Of a DNA stretch of 5,755 bases, positions 1 through 5,680 are shown one piece after another; position 1 is the stretch's first letter; the number at the start of each line of letters is the position of its first letter. Both the position numbers and the translations under genes were made by a program. The stretch spans positions 1 through 5,755 of the forward strand of contig CAZVIK010000235.1 in assembly GCA_964627045.1 (NCBI GenBank). Direction: 5' to 3'. The notes under the pieces were generated by a model. That model was not told where the DNA came from, did not search any database, and was given only the letters and a program-made list of their open reading frames with translations. Source of the stretch: CAZVIK01 sp964627045. Lineage in GTDB: Bacteria > Acidobacteriota > Terriglobia > Bryobacterales > Bryobacteraceae.

Positions 1-146
1 GACGTATTGGTCACCGTCACGTTCGCGTTGGGAACCACAGCACCGGACGGATCGCGAACATCGCCGGTAATGGTCCCGAATGTCTGGCCGTACAGCGCCA
101 CGCTGAGCACCAAAAACATGCATGCCAGCATCAAGGCTCTTCTCAT
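1..146 (-). CDS. TonB-dependent receptor-like protein with CarboxypepD_reg-like N-terminal domain (partial, N-terminus only)
   Basis: Read on the minus strand from ATG at 146-144, the first 48 codons are present and the gene runs off the left edge. Residues 1-21 form a signal peptide: basic MRR, then a hydrophobic stretch (ALMLACMFLVLSVALYG), so the product is exported. Residues 22-48 contain TFGTITGDVRDPSGAVVP followed by NANVTVTNT. This is the first strand pattern of the carboxypeptidase-regulatory-like (Cna-B-type) fold that precedes the plug and barrel in the very large TonB-dependent receptors abundant in Solibacter-type Acidobacteria. In that family the protein imports large substrates, often glycans, across the outer membrane. 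The start is supported by AAGGAG seven bases upstream. The receptor barrel is not in the window, so another secreted protein with this domain is possible. The domain call is strong; the receptor call is inferred. Confidence 0.8.
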   Translation of the reverse strand, partial: MRRALMLACMFLVLSVALYGQTFGTITGDVRDPSGAVVPNANVTVTNT

Positions 147-153
147 AGAGACA

Positions 154-159
154 CTCCTT
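154..159 (-). promoter_or_regulatory. Ribosome binding site of the receptor-like gene
   Basis: On the minus strand the sequence reads AAGGAG, then seven bases, then ATG (146-144). This near-perfect Shine-Dalgarno decides the start and places the signal peptide at the very N-terminus. Confidence 0.8.
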
Positions 160-302
160 GTGAATCGCTGCTCTGCGGAAAAGAAAGAGGCACGATGGAA
201 AGACCCTTGACCTGCCGCGTTTCACCACGACCGGACATCGTCATCGCCACCGCCTCTGGACCCCCGTTTGCCGAATGCCGTCCCCTGAATCCGGCACTCA
301 AC

Positions 303-312
303 TTGTATACAA
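303..312. promoter_or_regulatory. Palindromic operator-like site TTGTATACAA
   Basis: A perfect 10-base palindrome. It fits the half-site symmetry known for FadR-subfamily GntR repressors (t.GTa.tAC.a), so it may be an operator. It lies 156 bases upstream of the receptor-like start and 115 bases upstream of the uvrC-like start, so either gene could be the target. No regulator gene is present in the window. A chance AT-rich palindrome in GC-rich DNA cannot be excluded. Confidence 0.4.
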
Positions 313-414
313 CAAAGGCGCTATCCGCGAAGTGCGGACAAGGCCTTATGGGATATTACGCTTGCCCCGGCAACAAGTCAACACTTTAGATGGCCCTTTC
401 TCAATCCGCCTCGC

Positions 415-420
415 TACAAT
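415..420 (+). promoter_or_regulatory. Predicted -10 box TACAAT of the uvrC-like gene
   Basis: TACAAT matches five of six bases of the sigma-70 -10 consensus. Any -35 is weak: TGGCCC at 391-396 with an 18-base spacer matches only three of six. Transcription would begin near 427-428, on or next to the GTG start codon at 428, and there is no Shine-Dalgarno before that GTG, so a leaderless message is suggested. Confidence 0.5.
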
Positions 421-427
421 TTAAGTC

Positions 428-1606
428 GTGCGCCTTTGGAATCCGTCGGTGGCCGTGACCGGCCCAGGACTCGATTGCTGGCTCGCCTCGCTGCCCGACC
501 GCGCTGCCGTGTATCGGCTGCATACAGCCGGTGGGCAGTCGTTCGTGGGCCGCACGTCGGTGCTGGCGCGACGCCTGGGCCGCCTGCTCGGAGCCCGGCC
601 TGCGGCGTCGCGAATGTTGAACCTGCGAGACCTCGTGACGCAGATCGAGACCCAGCCGACGGCTTCCTGGCTGGAGACTAACCTCGTTTACTACTCCCTA
701 ATGCGCACCCTGCATACAGACGACTACCGCACGCACATGCGGCTGCGGCTGCCGCCGTACCTGAAGGTGGGCCTCACCAACCCGTTCCCACGCTGTTACA
801 TCTCCACACGGTTTTCGAGTACCACCGGGTTCTGGTACGGCCCATTCCGTAACCGCGCGGCGGCCGAGCACTTTGAAAAGCAGTTGCAGGACCTGTTCCA
901 GATCCGGCGATGCCAGGACGACCTCGCTCCGTCGCCCGCTCACCCCGGCTGCATCTACGGCGAAATGAGCCTGTGCCTGAGGCCGTGCCAGGCTGTCGTG
1001 GGCCGGGACGAATACGCCAGCGAAGTGGAACGGCTGACGAGCTTTCTCTCCGGCGGCGGCCAAGCTGCGATGGCCGCCGCCACGCGCGAACTCGAGCGGT
1101 TGAGCGCCGAACTGCGATTCGAGGAGGCCCGGCAACTGCACCGCCGCCTGGAGAAGATCCGCGAGGTTCTCCTGGCGCGCGACGAACTCGTCTGCGAGGC
1201 CGGCCGGCTGAACGGCGTGGCCGTGACGCGTTCAATGGAAGACGGCGCGGTCGAACTCTGGTTCGTGCTTGGGGGCGCCTGGCTCGCGCCGGTCCGCTTC
1301 CCGGTTGGGGCGTCTGGGGACCGCTCGGTCTCGCTCGACGAACGGCTCCGGCGGATCGCCGAGCGGTTGGAGGCGCCGCCGCTCACGGTGCGAGAGAGAG
1401 AGGACCACCTGGCGCTGTTGGCGCGGTGGTATTATTCGACGTTCCGCGACGGCGAATGGCTGCCGTTCGAGCAACTGGAGTCGCTGCCCTACCGGCGGCT
1501 GGTTCGCGCGATCTCGCGCGTGGCCGCCGGAGCGGCTAGTAGCGGTAGCCCTGGCGGGCGGCCAGAGCGTCGCGCAACGCCTGGAGACGCTCCGGAGACC
1601 CGGTGA
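428..1606 (+). CDS. UvrC-like GIY-YIG / UVR-domain protein lacking the RNase H-like half (Cho-like)
   Basis: The 392-residue protein resembles the N-terminal part of UvrC, the nuclease that cuts beside UvrB-bound DNA lesions; full UvrC is about 600 residues. Residues ~27-105 are a degenerate GIY-YIG domain: VYRL (28-31), FVG (39-41), arginines 48-49 and a glutamate in WLETNL (E83). Residues ~109-190 (PPYLKVGLTNPFPRCYIS, then FWYGPF) match the UvrC segment with four cysteines, C162, C175, C183 and C187, spaced like the [4Fe-4S] ligands of UvrC. Residues ~216-250 are a UVR helix pair (LERLSAELRFEEARQLHRRL) that in UvrC contacts UvrB. Residues 260-292 resemble the following UvrC linker. The RNase H-like and helix-hairpin-helix domains are absent. 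The product may make a single incision, as Cho does, or be non-catalytic. The GTG start has no ribosome binding site. The last ~23 codons overlap the opposing gene. Confidence 0.8.
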   Translation: MRLWNPSVAVTGPGLDCWLASLPDRAAVYRLHTAGGQSFVGRTSVLARRLGRLLGARPAASRMLNLRDLVTQIETQPTASWLETNLVYYSLMRTLHTDDYRTHMRLRLPPYLKVGLTNPFPRCYISTRFSSTTGFWYGPFRNRAAAEHFEKQLQDLFQIRRCQDDLAPSPAHPGCIYGEMSLCLRPCQAVVGRDEYASEVERLTSFLSGGGQAAMAAATRELERLSAELRFEEARQLHRRLEKIREVLLARDELVCEAGRLNGVAVTRSMEDGAVELWFVLGGAWLAPVRFPVGASGDRSVSLDERLRRIAERLEAPPLTVREREDHLALLARWYYSTFRDGEWLPFEQLESLPYRRLVRAISRVAAGAASSGSPGGRPERRATPGDAPETR

Positions 1607-3977
1607 ACACGGCGTCCGGATCGGACTGGTACCGCATGATATCGCGGTAGAGCTTGTCCTCGAGGCGGTTATTGATGCCCCACCCGGCGAGGTATTGCAG
1701 GCGCAGGTCTTTGTCGCGCGTGATCTGCGCGCCCTTGAGCCAGGGCGCCAGGTCCTGCCGCCGGCCGGCGTAGGATACCAAGAGATCGACGGGCGAGGTG
1801 ACCCCGATACCGATGAGCGACGCCGCCACCGCGGCAAATTCGGGGTCGGCGATGCGCCCGTGCATGCCGTCCAGGTCGATCGTCATCGGCCCGTTGGATC
1901 CCATGAACACCATGTCGTAGCCGCGGCCGTCGATGGTGTTGGCCCAGATGGTACCGTCGGGAAAGGCTTCGAAAAACGTCGCCAGTTCGCTCTTGATGGT
2001 GCGCTCGTCGGTCTCATAGAGCGGCACGTACAGCGTGAAGATTCCGCCGGGGTTGAGGCGCCGCTTCACGGCCTCGAAGTACTCCACCGAGTACAGTGCG
2101 GCCGTTCCCTTGGCGAAGACGTCCAGCGGGTCCGAGGCGATGATGTCGAACTTTTCGGTGGTGGTCATCAGGTAGTGCCGGGCGTCGTCGTAGACGATTC
2201 GCGTGCGGGGGTCTTCGAAAACGTGGTAGTTGTGCTCCCCGAAGTATTGGTTGGAGATGGGCGGGATGACCGGTTCAATCTCGCAGACCGTGATGCTTTG
2301 GATGCTCTTGTAGCGCGTGAAGGTGCCCGCTGAAACGCCGGCGCCGAATCCGATCCCGAGAACCTTCACCGGCGCCGGGTGAATCAGCGCGGGCAGGTGC
2401 CCGACCATACGCTGCAACCTCATGTCGTAAGGGGCCGTGGTTGCTTCGACGTGCCCGTTCACCGCGATCTCGAGGGTGCCGTTGGGCCACTCGGTGATGA
2501 CGGCCGTCGAGTTGCGTCCCTCTTTCCGGTGGATGATCCGTGAACTCCCGGCCGTGGTCACCATGTGACGCCCGTAGGCGATCAACTCGCCGGGCACTTC
2601 GTCCACCGTCCAGGCCAGCCACGCCGACACCGCCAGCGCCAGGCCGGCCGCGAGCACGCGAGCCCGCCGTTTGAGCGCAAGCGGAGCCAGCAGCGAGAGG
2701 CCGCCGGCGGCGGAGAGTGCCAGGAGCAATTGCTGGCTGCGCTGCGCGCCGATCCAAGGAGTAAGGACCAGGCTCACGCCGAGTGCGCCGGCGATCGCCC
2801 CCAGGGTATTGGCCGCGTACACGCCGCCGACCACGCGGCCGGGATCGCGGCCCGCGCGCGCCGCGGCCGACAATGCCAGCGGGAAACTGGCGCCCCACAG
2901 CAGTGCCGGCGGCAGGATGGCCCAGAGGCAGCGCACCAGGTCGAGTTGGAAGGTGTGCCACTGGTTGGTGGTGAGCATCGGATTGACCGGCCAGTACGGA
3001 AGCGAGTTGGCGATCATGAACGCGGTCCAGGCGATCCCCCCCGCCAGGAGCATCTGGCACCAGCCGAGAGCGAACCGCGGGTCGGCGTGCCGGGCCAACC
3101 AGGAACCGCCGGCAGTGCCCAACGCCAGCCCGGCAAGGAACACGGCCAGGATGATCGAGAAGACGTAGACCGTCGAGCCGAGCATCATCCCCATGAGCCT
3201 GGTCCAGATCACCTGCGCGCCGAGCGCGGTGGCACCCGACATCCCGATGACAAGGTAGACCGGCCAGAGGCTGGCCGCGGAAGCACTCGCCGCGCTTTCG
3301 ACGGCGTGGCCGGGATCCGCTGCCGCCGCGCTGCGGGGCAGGCGCGCCGCCAACCAAAGGCTCACCAGCGCCACGGCGGCATTCAATCCGGCCGCCACCA
3401 GCGTGGCGACGACCGTGTCGTAGAGCCGCAGCAGATAGAAGCCCGCCAGCAGACACCCGAGGACCGCGCCGGCTGTGTTCGCTCCGTAGAGCAGCCCCCA
3501 CCAGGAGGCGCCACGCGGCGTCGAGCGAATCCAACGCGAGATGGCCGGGAGGCTCGCGCCCATCAGCACCGTGGGCGGCAGCAGGCAGACGACCGACATC
3601 AAGCCGCGCAGCAGCATCCCGGGCAACCCGTGGCCCGCCCCGGCCACGTATACGCGGTCCACCAGCGGGACGCCAATCAGGACGAGCAGACCGCAGGCGG
3701 CGATCCCCAACTCGATCCAGGCGTACAGCCGCAGCGGGTGCCAGTCCCGGGGCGCCAGGCGCGGCAGCGCGATGCTGCCGAGCGAGAGCCCGCCCATGAA
3801 GGCCGCCAGAAGGAAACCCAGGGAAACCGCGGTCGAGCCGATCGCCAATTGCAACAGGTGATACCAGACGATCTCGTAGATCAACGCGGCGCACCCGCTG
3901 CCTGCCAGGAGAAACAGCAGCAGCGGTAGCCGCCGTTCAACGGCGGGGCCGGACAATGGGGCGGCGGTTTCGTTCAT
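1536..3977 (-). CDS. Membrane-fused spermidine synthase-like protein (MFS-like transporter domain + aminopropyltransferase-like domain)
   Basis: The 813-residue protein has two parts. Residues ~17-458 hold about 12-13 hydrophobic segments arranged as two similar halves (27-183 and 246-405), as in MFS-like folds. Residues ~480-700 are a Rossmann-type spermidine-synthase-like domain: VLGIGFGAGVSAG (539-551) at the nucleotide-binding loop, an acidic strand end CEIEP (565-569), DDARHYL (597-603), and D616-P-L-D619, which aligns with the catalytic DSSD of spermidine synthases. The usual putrescine-side YHEM/YQEM motif is replaced by LQRM (521-524), so classical spermidine synthesis is doubtful. 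Residues ~700-813 are helical and unassigned. It should sit in the inner membrane with the catalytic domain facing the cytoplasm. The ATG is preceded by GGAGG at a 12-base gap, and the N-terminus (LLAGSGCAALIYEIVW) is the usual family start. Its 3' end overlaps the convergent uvrC-like gene. The fused architecture is common in bacteria; its true reaction is unknown. Confidence 0.88.
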   Translation of the reverse strand: MNETAAPLSGPAVERRLPLLLFLLAGSGCAALIYEIVWYHLLQLAIGSTAVSLGFLLAAFMGGLSLGSIALPRLAPRDWHPLRLYAWIELGIAACGLLVLIGVPLVDRVYVAGAGHGLPGMLLRGLMSVVCLLPPTVLMGASLPAISRWIRSTPRGASWWGLLYGANTAGAVLGCLLAGFYLLRLYDTVVATLVAAGLNAAVALVSLWLAARLPRSAAAADPGHAVESAASASAASLWPVYLVIGMSGATALGAQVIWTRLMGMMLGSTVYVFSIILAVFLAGLALGTAGGSWLARHADPRFALGWCQMLLAGGIAWTAFMIANSLPYWPVNPMLTTNQWHTFQLDLVRCLWAILPPALLWGASFPLALSAAARAGRDPGRVVGGVYAANTLGAIAGALGVSLVLTPWIGAQRSQQLLLALSAAGGLSLLAPLALKRRARVLAAGLALAVSAWLAWTVDEVPGELIAYGRHMVTTAGSSRIIHRKEGRNSTAVITEWPNGTLEIAVNGHVEATTAPYDMRLQRMVGHLPALIHPAPVKVLGIGFGAGVSAGTFTRYKSIQSITVCEIEPVIPPISNQYFGEHNYHVFEDPRTRIVYDDARHYLMTTTEKFDIIASDPLDVFAKGTAALYSVEYFEAVKRRLNPGGIFTLYVPLYETDERTIKSELATFFEAFPDGTIWANTIDGRGYDMVFMGSNGPMTIDLDGMHGRIADPEFAAVAASLIGIGVTSPVDLLVSYAGRRQDLAPWLKGAQITRDKDLRLQYLAGWGINNRLEDKLYRDIMRYQSDPDAVFTGSPERLQALRDALAARQGYRY

Positions 3978-3989
3978 TGGGGGAAGCGG

Positions 3990-3994
3990 CCTCC
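3990..3994 (-). promoter_or_regulatory. Ribosome binding site of the spermidine-synthase-like gene
   Basis: On the minus strand GGAGG lies 12 bases before the ATG at 3977-3975. The spacing is a little long, but no other in-frame start between the motif and the hydrophobic N-terminus fits better. Confidence 0.55.
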
Positions 3995-4013
3995 GGTGAA
4001 ATCCGAATCAAAT

Positions 4014-4019
4014 ATGATA
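4014..4019 (-). promoter_or_regulatory. Possible -10 box of the spermidine-synthase-like gene
   Basis: On the minus strand the bases read TATCAT, five of six to the -10 consensus, in a small AT-rich patch within GC-rich DNA. Transcription would start about 30 bases before the ATG. No good -35 is seen; the 17-base spacer position reads CGGGTA. The box lies about 40 bases from the oppositely facing -10 of ridA, so the two promoters are close and may compete. Confidence 0.35.
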
Positions 4020-4057
4020 CAAGATCCGCTCCCGGCTACCCGCGCGCGCGGTTCGGC

Positions 4058-4063
4058 TATACT
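4058..4063 (+). promoter_or_regulatory. Predicted -10 box TATACT of ridA
   Basis: TATACT matches five of six consensus bases and would start transcription near 4070, leaving a leader of about 17 bases that contains the ribosome binding site. The -35 region is poor and is occupied by an alternating CG tract (4041-4050), so an activator or an extended promoter element may be needed. Confidence 0.45.
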
Positions 4064-4075
4064 GGGGCCTTTCCA

Positions 4076-4081
4076 GGGAGG
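4076..4081 (+). promoter_or_regulatory. Ribosome binding site of ridA
   Basis: GGGAGG lies five bases before ATG at 4087. This strong motif chooses ATG 4087 over the in-frame GTG at 4081, which would overlap the motif itself. Confidence 0.8.
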
Positions 4082-4086
4082 TGCTT

Positions 4087-4473
4087 ATGTCCGGCAAGAA
4101 AAGGGTGATCCAAAGCCCGAAGGCGGCGGCCCCGATCGGGCCGTATTCACAGGCCGTCGTGGCCGGAGGCTTCGTTTTCGTCGCGGGCGAAAAGGGCATC
4201 GATCCGGCGACCGGGAAGATCGTTCCCGGCGGAATCGCCGCCGAGACGCGCCGGACCCTCGAGAACATCCGGGCGATCCTGGAAGCCGCGGGAGCCACGC
4301 TCGACGACGTGGTGGCGTCCACGGTGCATATGACCGACCTCGCGGAGTTTGCCGAGATGAACCGCGTGTATGCCGAATACTTCCGGGAGATGCCGCCCGG
4401 CCGCACAACGGTGCAGGTTCCGGCATTGCCGGCTGGCGCGCGGGTGGAGATTACGGTCACCGCGGCGCTTTGA
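4087..4473 (+). CDS. ridA: RidA family enamine/imine deaminase (YjgF/YER057c/UK114)
   Basis: The 128-residue product has the full length of RidA, a cytoplasmic homotrimer that hydrolyses reactive enamine/imine intermediates such as 2-aminoacrylate released by PLP-dependent dehydratases, thereby protecting other PLP enzymes. Family landmarks are in order: PIGPYSQAV (16-24, with Y20), FVAGEKGIDPATGKIV (31-46), the helix around ETRRTLENIRAILEAAG (53-69), and the C-terminal signature GRTTVQVPALPAGARVEI (105-122). R106 corresponds to the substrate-carboxylate-binding arginine of active RidA (R105 in E. coli), and E121 to the catalytic-site glutamate. This places it among the active RidA-type proteins rather than the Rid2-Rid7 groups that lack the arginine pattern. 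It is divergent from the spermidine-synthase-like gene and 104 bases ahead of the TPR gene. The exact physiological substrate is not determined by the sequence. Confidence 0.93.
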   Translation: MSGKKRVIQSPKAAAPIGPYSQAVVAGGFVFVAGEKGIDPATGKIVPGGIAAETRRTLENIRAILEAAGATLDDVVASTVHMTDLAEFAEMNRVYAEYFREMPPGRTTVQVPALPAGARVEITVTAAL

Positions 4474-4540
4474 CGCTCCCGTTCGCACGGCGAGGCTTGC
4501 AAACCACGGCTCCATTTGGTAAATCTCTAACTGCCGGATG

Positions 4541-4546
4541 TAAGAT
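4541..4546 (+). promoter_or_regulatory. Possible -10 box TAAGAT of the TPR gene
   Basis: TAAGAT matches four of six bases and is preceded directly by TG. TTGGTA at 4516-4521 could act as a -35 (four of six) but at a long 19-base spacing. Transcription would begin near 4553, 25 bases before the ATG. This suggests that the TPR gene can be expressed apart from ridA. No terminator hairpin with a T-run is seen in the 104-base gap, so readthrough is also possible. Confidence 0.35.
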
Positions 4547-4577
4547 CGGTCTTTCGCATGCAAGCTGGAACCTGAGA

Positions 4578-5204
4578 ATGAAGACGAAGACACCCCCTGC
4601 CAAGGCGGCCAAGACCAAGCCGTCCGCCGCCCCCGCCCCGCCGCCGAAGTCCGGCCCGCGCGAACGCTCCTCCCCCGCCCCGCGAAGCGGCCCCGCGCCT
4701 CCGGCCCGATCCATCGACGCTCACGAACAGACGGCGGCCTTCGAGCGCGGGGTGGCGCTGTTCCGGAAAGGCAACCTCCAAGAGGCTCGCGCGCAATTCG
4801 AACTGGCCGGGTCCGGCCCGGTCAGGGAAATGGCGCACGCCGCGCGGGTCCATATGCAGGTCTGCGAACGTAGGAGCCGCCAATCCGTAGCGGAGCCGTC
4901 CAGCGCCGAGGATCACTACAATCTGGCCGTGGCGTTGATCAACCGTCGGGAGTTGGAGGCGGCCGAGAGGCACCTCCGCGCGGCCGACAACCTTCTCCCG
5001 AATCAGGACCACATCTACTACGCTCTTGCCCTGGCTCAGGGTCTCCGGGGCGACTACGCGCACGCCGGCGAGAGCCTCCGGCGGGCCGTGGAACTGAACC
5101 CTCGAAACCGAACCGAAGCCCGCCGCGATCCGGATTTCGCCGCGCTGTTGCACCATCCGCCGCTGGCGGAGGCGCTCCGCGGAGACAAGGAGCACGGCGG
5201 CTGA
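4578..5204 (+). CDS. Small tetratricopeptide repeat (TPR) protein with a Lys/Ala/Pro-rich N-terminal tail
   Basis: The 208-residue protein has no signal peptide or membrane segment. Residues 1-45 are low complexity, rich in lysine, alanine, proline and arginine, and likely disordered and strongly basic. Residues ~50-83 form a TPR-like helix pair (AFERGVALFRKGNLQEARAQ). A linker follows with one cysteine (C96). Residues ~111-144 (DHYNLAVALINRRELEAAER) and ~145-178 (IYYALALAQGLRGDYAHAGE, then LRRAVELNP) are two further TPR units. The tail, RDPDFAALLHHPPLAEAL, caps the array. TPRs bind other proteins; no partner is shown by the sequence. The start is the first ATG whose downstream sequence looks protein-like, with weak GGAA seven bases before it. 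The same frame is open back to 3996, but that part is a shadow of ridA. Family assignment is firm; the role is unknown. Confidence 0.82.
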   Translation: MKTKTPPAKAAKTKPSAAPAPPPKSGPRERSSPAPRSGPAPPARSIDAHEQTAAFERGVALFRKGNLQEARAQFELAGSGPVREMAHAARVHMQVCERRSRQSVAEPSSAEDHYNLAVALINRRELEAAERHLRAADNLLPNQDHIYYALALAQGLRGDYAHAGESLRRAVELNPRNRTEARRDPDFAALLHHPPLAEALRGDKEHGG

Positions 5205-5233
5205 CGTGGCCCCGTGAGGGCCGGCCGGCGCAA

Positions 5234-5680
5234 ATGATGGACCCGGCACACAACTCCGCCGCCAAACCACTTCCCGGAGCCGAGCCTCCGCTCCGGATCG
5301 TCGCCATCGGGGGCGGCACGGGGCTTTCGGCCCTGCTGCGCGGATTGCGCGCCTACGCGACTTCGGCAGCGCCGTGGGCGCCGCCGGCCGTGGAGATCAC
5401 CGCCGTGGTAACGGTCACCGACGACGGGGGCAGCTCGGGACGGTTGCGGCGGGACTTCGCCGTGCTTCCGCCGGGCGACATCCGCAATTGCATGGTGGCG
5501 CTGTGCGAGGACGAAGCCCTGCTGACGCGCCTGTTCCAATACCGGTTTCCCGCGGGCGGCGGGCTCAAGAATCACAGCTTCGGCAACCTGTTCCTGACGG
5601 CGCTGAGCAACATCACCGGGGACTTCGCGCAGGCGGTGAAGGTCTCCTCGGAAGTCCTGCCTATCGCTGGCCGCAAATAA
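5234..5680 (+). CDS. yvcK: YvcK/CofD-like family protein (gluconeogenesis factor type), truncated by the contig end and a probable false stop
   Basis: The readable frame gives 148 residues, about half the usual length of YvcK-type proteins (roughly 310-330). Residues 20-38 hold the nucleotide-sugar/phosphate-binding loop LRIVAIGGGTGLSALLRGL. Residues 59-72 hold VTVTDDGGSSGRLR, 79-90 PPGDIRNCMVAL and 115-124 SFGNLFLTAL, all family hallmarks. YvcK proteins bind UDP-sugars and are needed for growth on gluconeogenic carbon and for normal cell-wall synthesis in several bacteria; they are not the archaeal F420 enzyme CofD, although the folds are related. The frame ends in GRK-stop at 5678, yet the same frame continues with PST, exactly where homologues read G[RK]xxP[SA][TS], so the TAA is probably a base-calling error. 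ATG 5234 (or 5237) is 29 bases after the TPR stop, with only a distant GAGGG (5216-5220), so the start is less certain than the family. Confidence 0.85.
   Translation: MMDPAHNSAAKPLPGAEPPLRIVAIGGGTGLSALLRGLRAYATSAAPWAPPAVEITAVVTVTDDGGSSGRLRRDFAVLPPGDIRNCMVALCEDEALLTRLFQYRFPAGGGLKNHSFGNLFLTALSNITGDFAQAVKVSSEVLPIAGRK

Larger units (their letters stand above)
147..427. other. Divergent intergenic region between the receptor-like gene and the uvrC-like gene
   Basis: These 281 bases separate two divergent genes and should hold both promoters. Visible elements are the minus-strand ribosome binding site (154-159), a perfect 10-base palindrome TTGTATACAA (303-312), a small inverted repeat TCCGC/GCGGA (324-328 and 334-338, five-base loop), and a TACAAT box (415-420) just before the plus-strand gene. 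I could not identify a convincing -10/-35 pair for the receptor gene. Short open frames here have no ribosome binding site and no recognisable product. Confidence 0.6.

Noticed and set aside
324..338. Inverted repeat TCCGC/GCGGA with a five-base loop
   Set aside because: A five-base stem of this kind is expected by chance in GC-rich DNA and has no T-run or conserved placement to support a terminator or operator.
7..389. Two small plus-strand frames at 7-210 and 195-389
   Set aside because: The first is antisense to the receptor-like signal peptide and the second lies in the intergenic region. Neither has a ribosome binding site or a recognisable product.
910..1539. 209-codon plus-strand frame inside the uvrC-like gene
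   Set aside because: Arg/Ala/Gly-rich shadow; the 428-1606 frame carries the UvrC motifs.
1591..1620. TCCGGA repeated at 1591-1596 and 1615-1620 as a possible terminator stem
   Set aside because: The stem is six bases with an 18-base loop and no T-run, and it lies within coding sequence. It is too weak to call.
2275..3894. 539-codon open frame on the minus strand
   Set aside because: It is a frame-shifted shadow of the spermidine-synthase-like gene with Arg/Gly/Ala-rich noise, while the overlapping frame has clear membrane and Rossmann motifs.
2565..3929. 454-codon open frame on the plus strand
   Set aside because: It is antisense to the spermidine-synthase-like gene, and its translation is Arg/Gln/Gly-rich with no recognisable domain, as expected for a shadow frame in GC-rich DNA.
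3996..4577. Upstream extension of the TPR gene in the same frame (start at 3996)
   Set aside because: The added ~194 residues are Arg/Gly-rich and overlap ridA, which is clearly coding in another frame. The TPR gene is better started at 4578.
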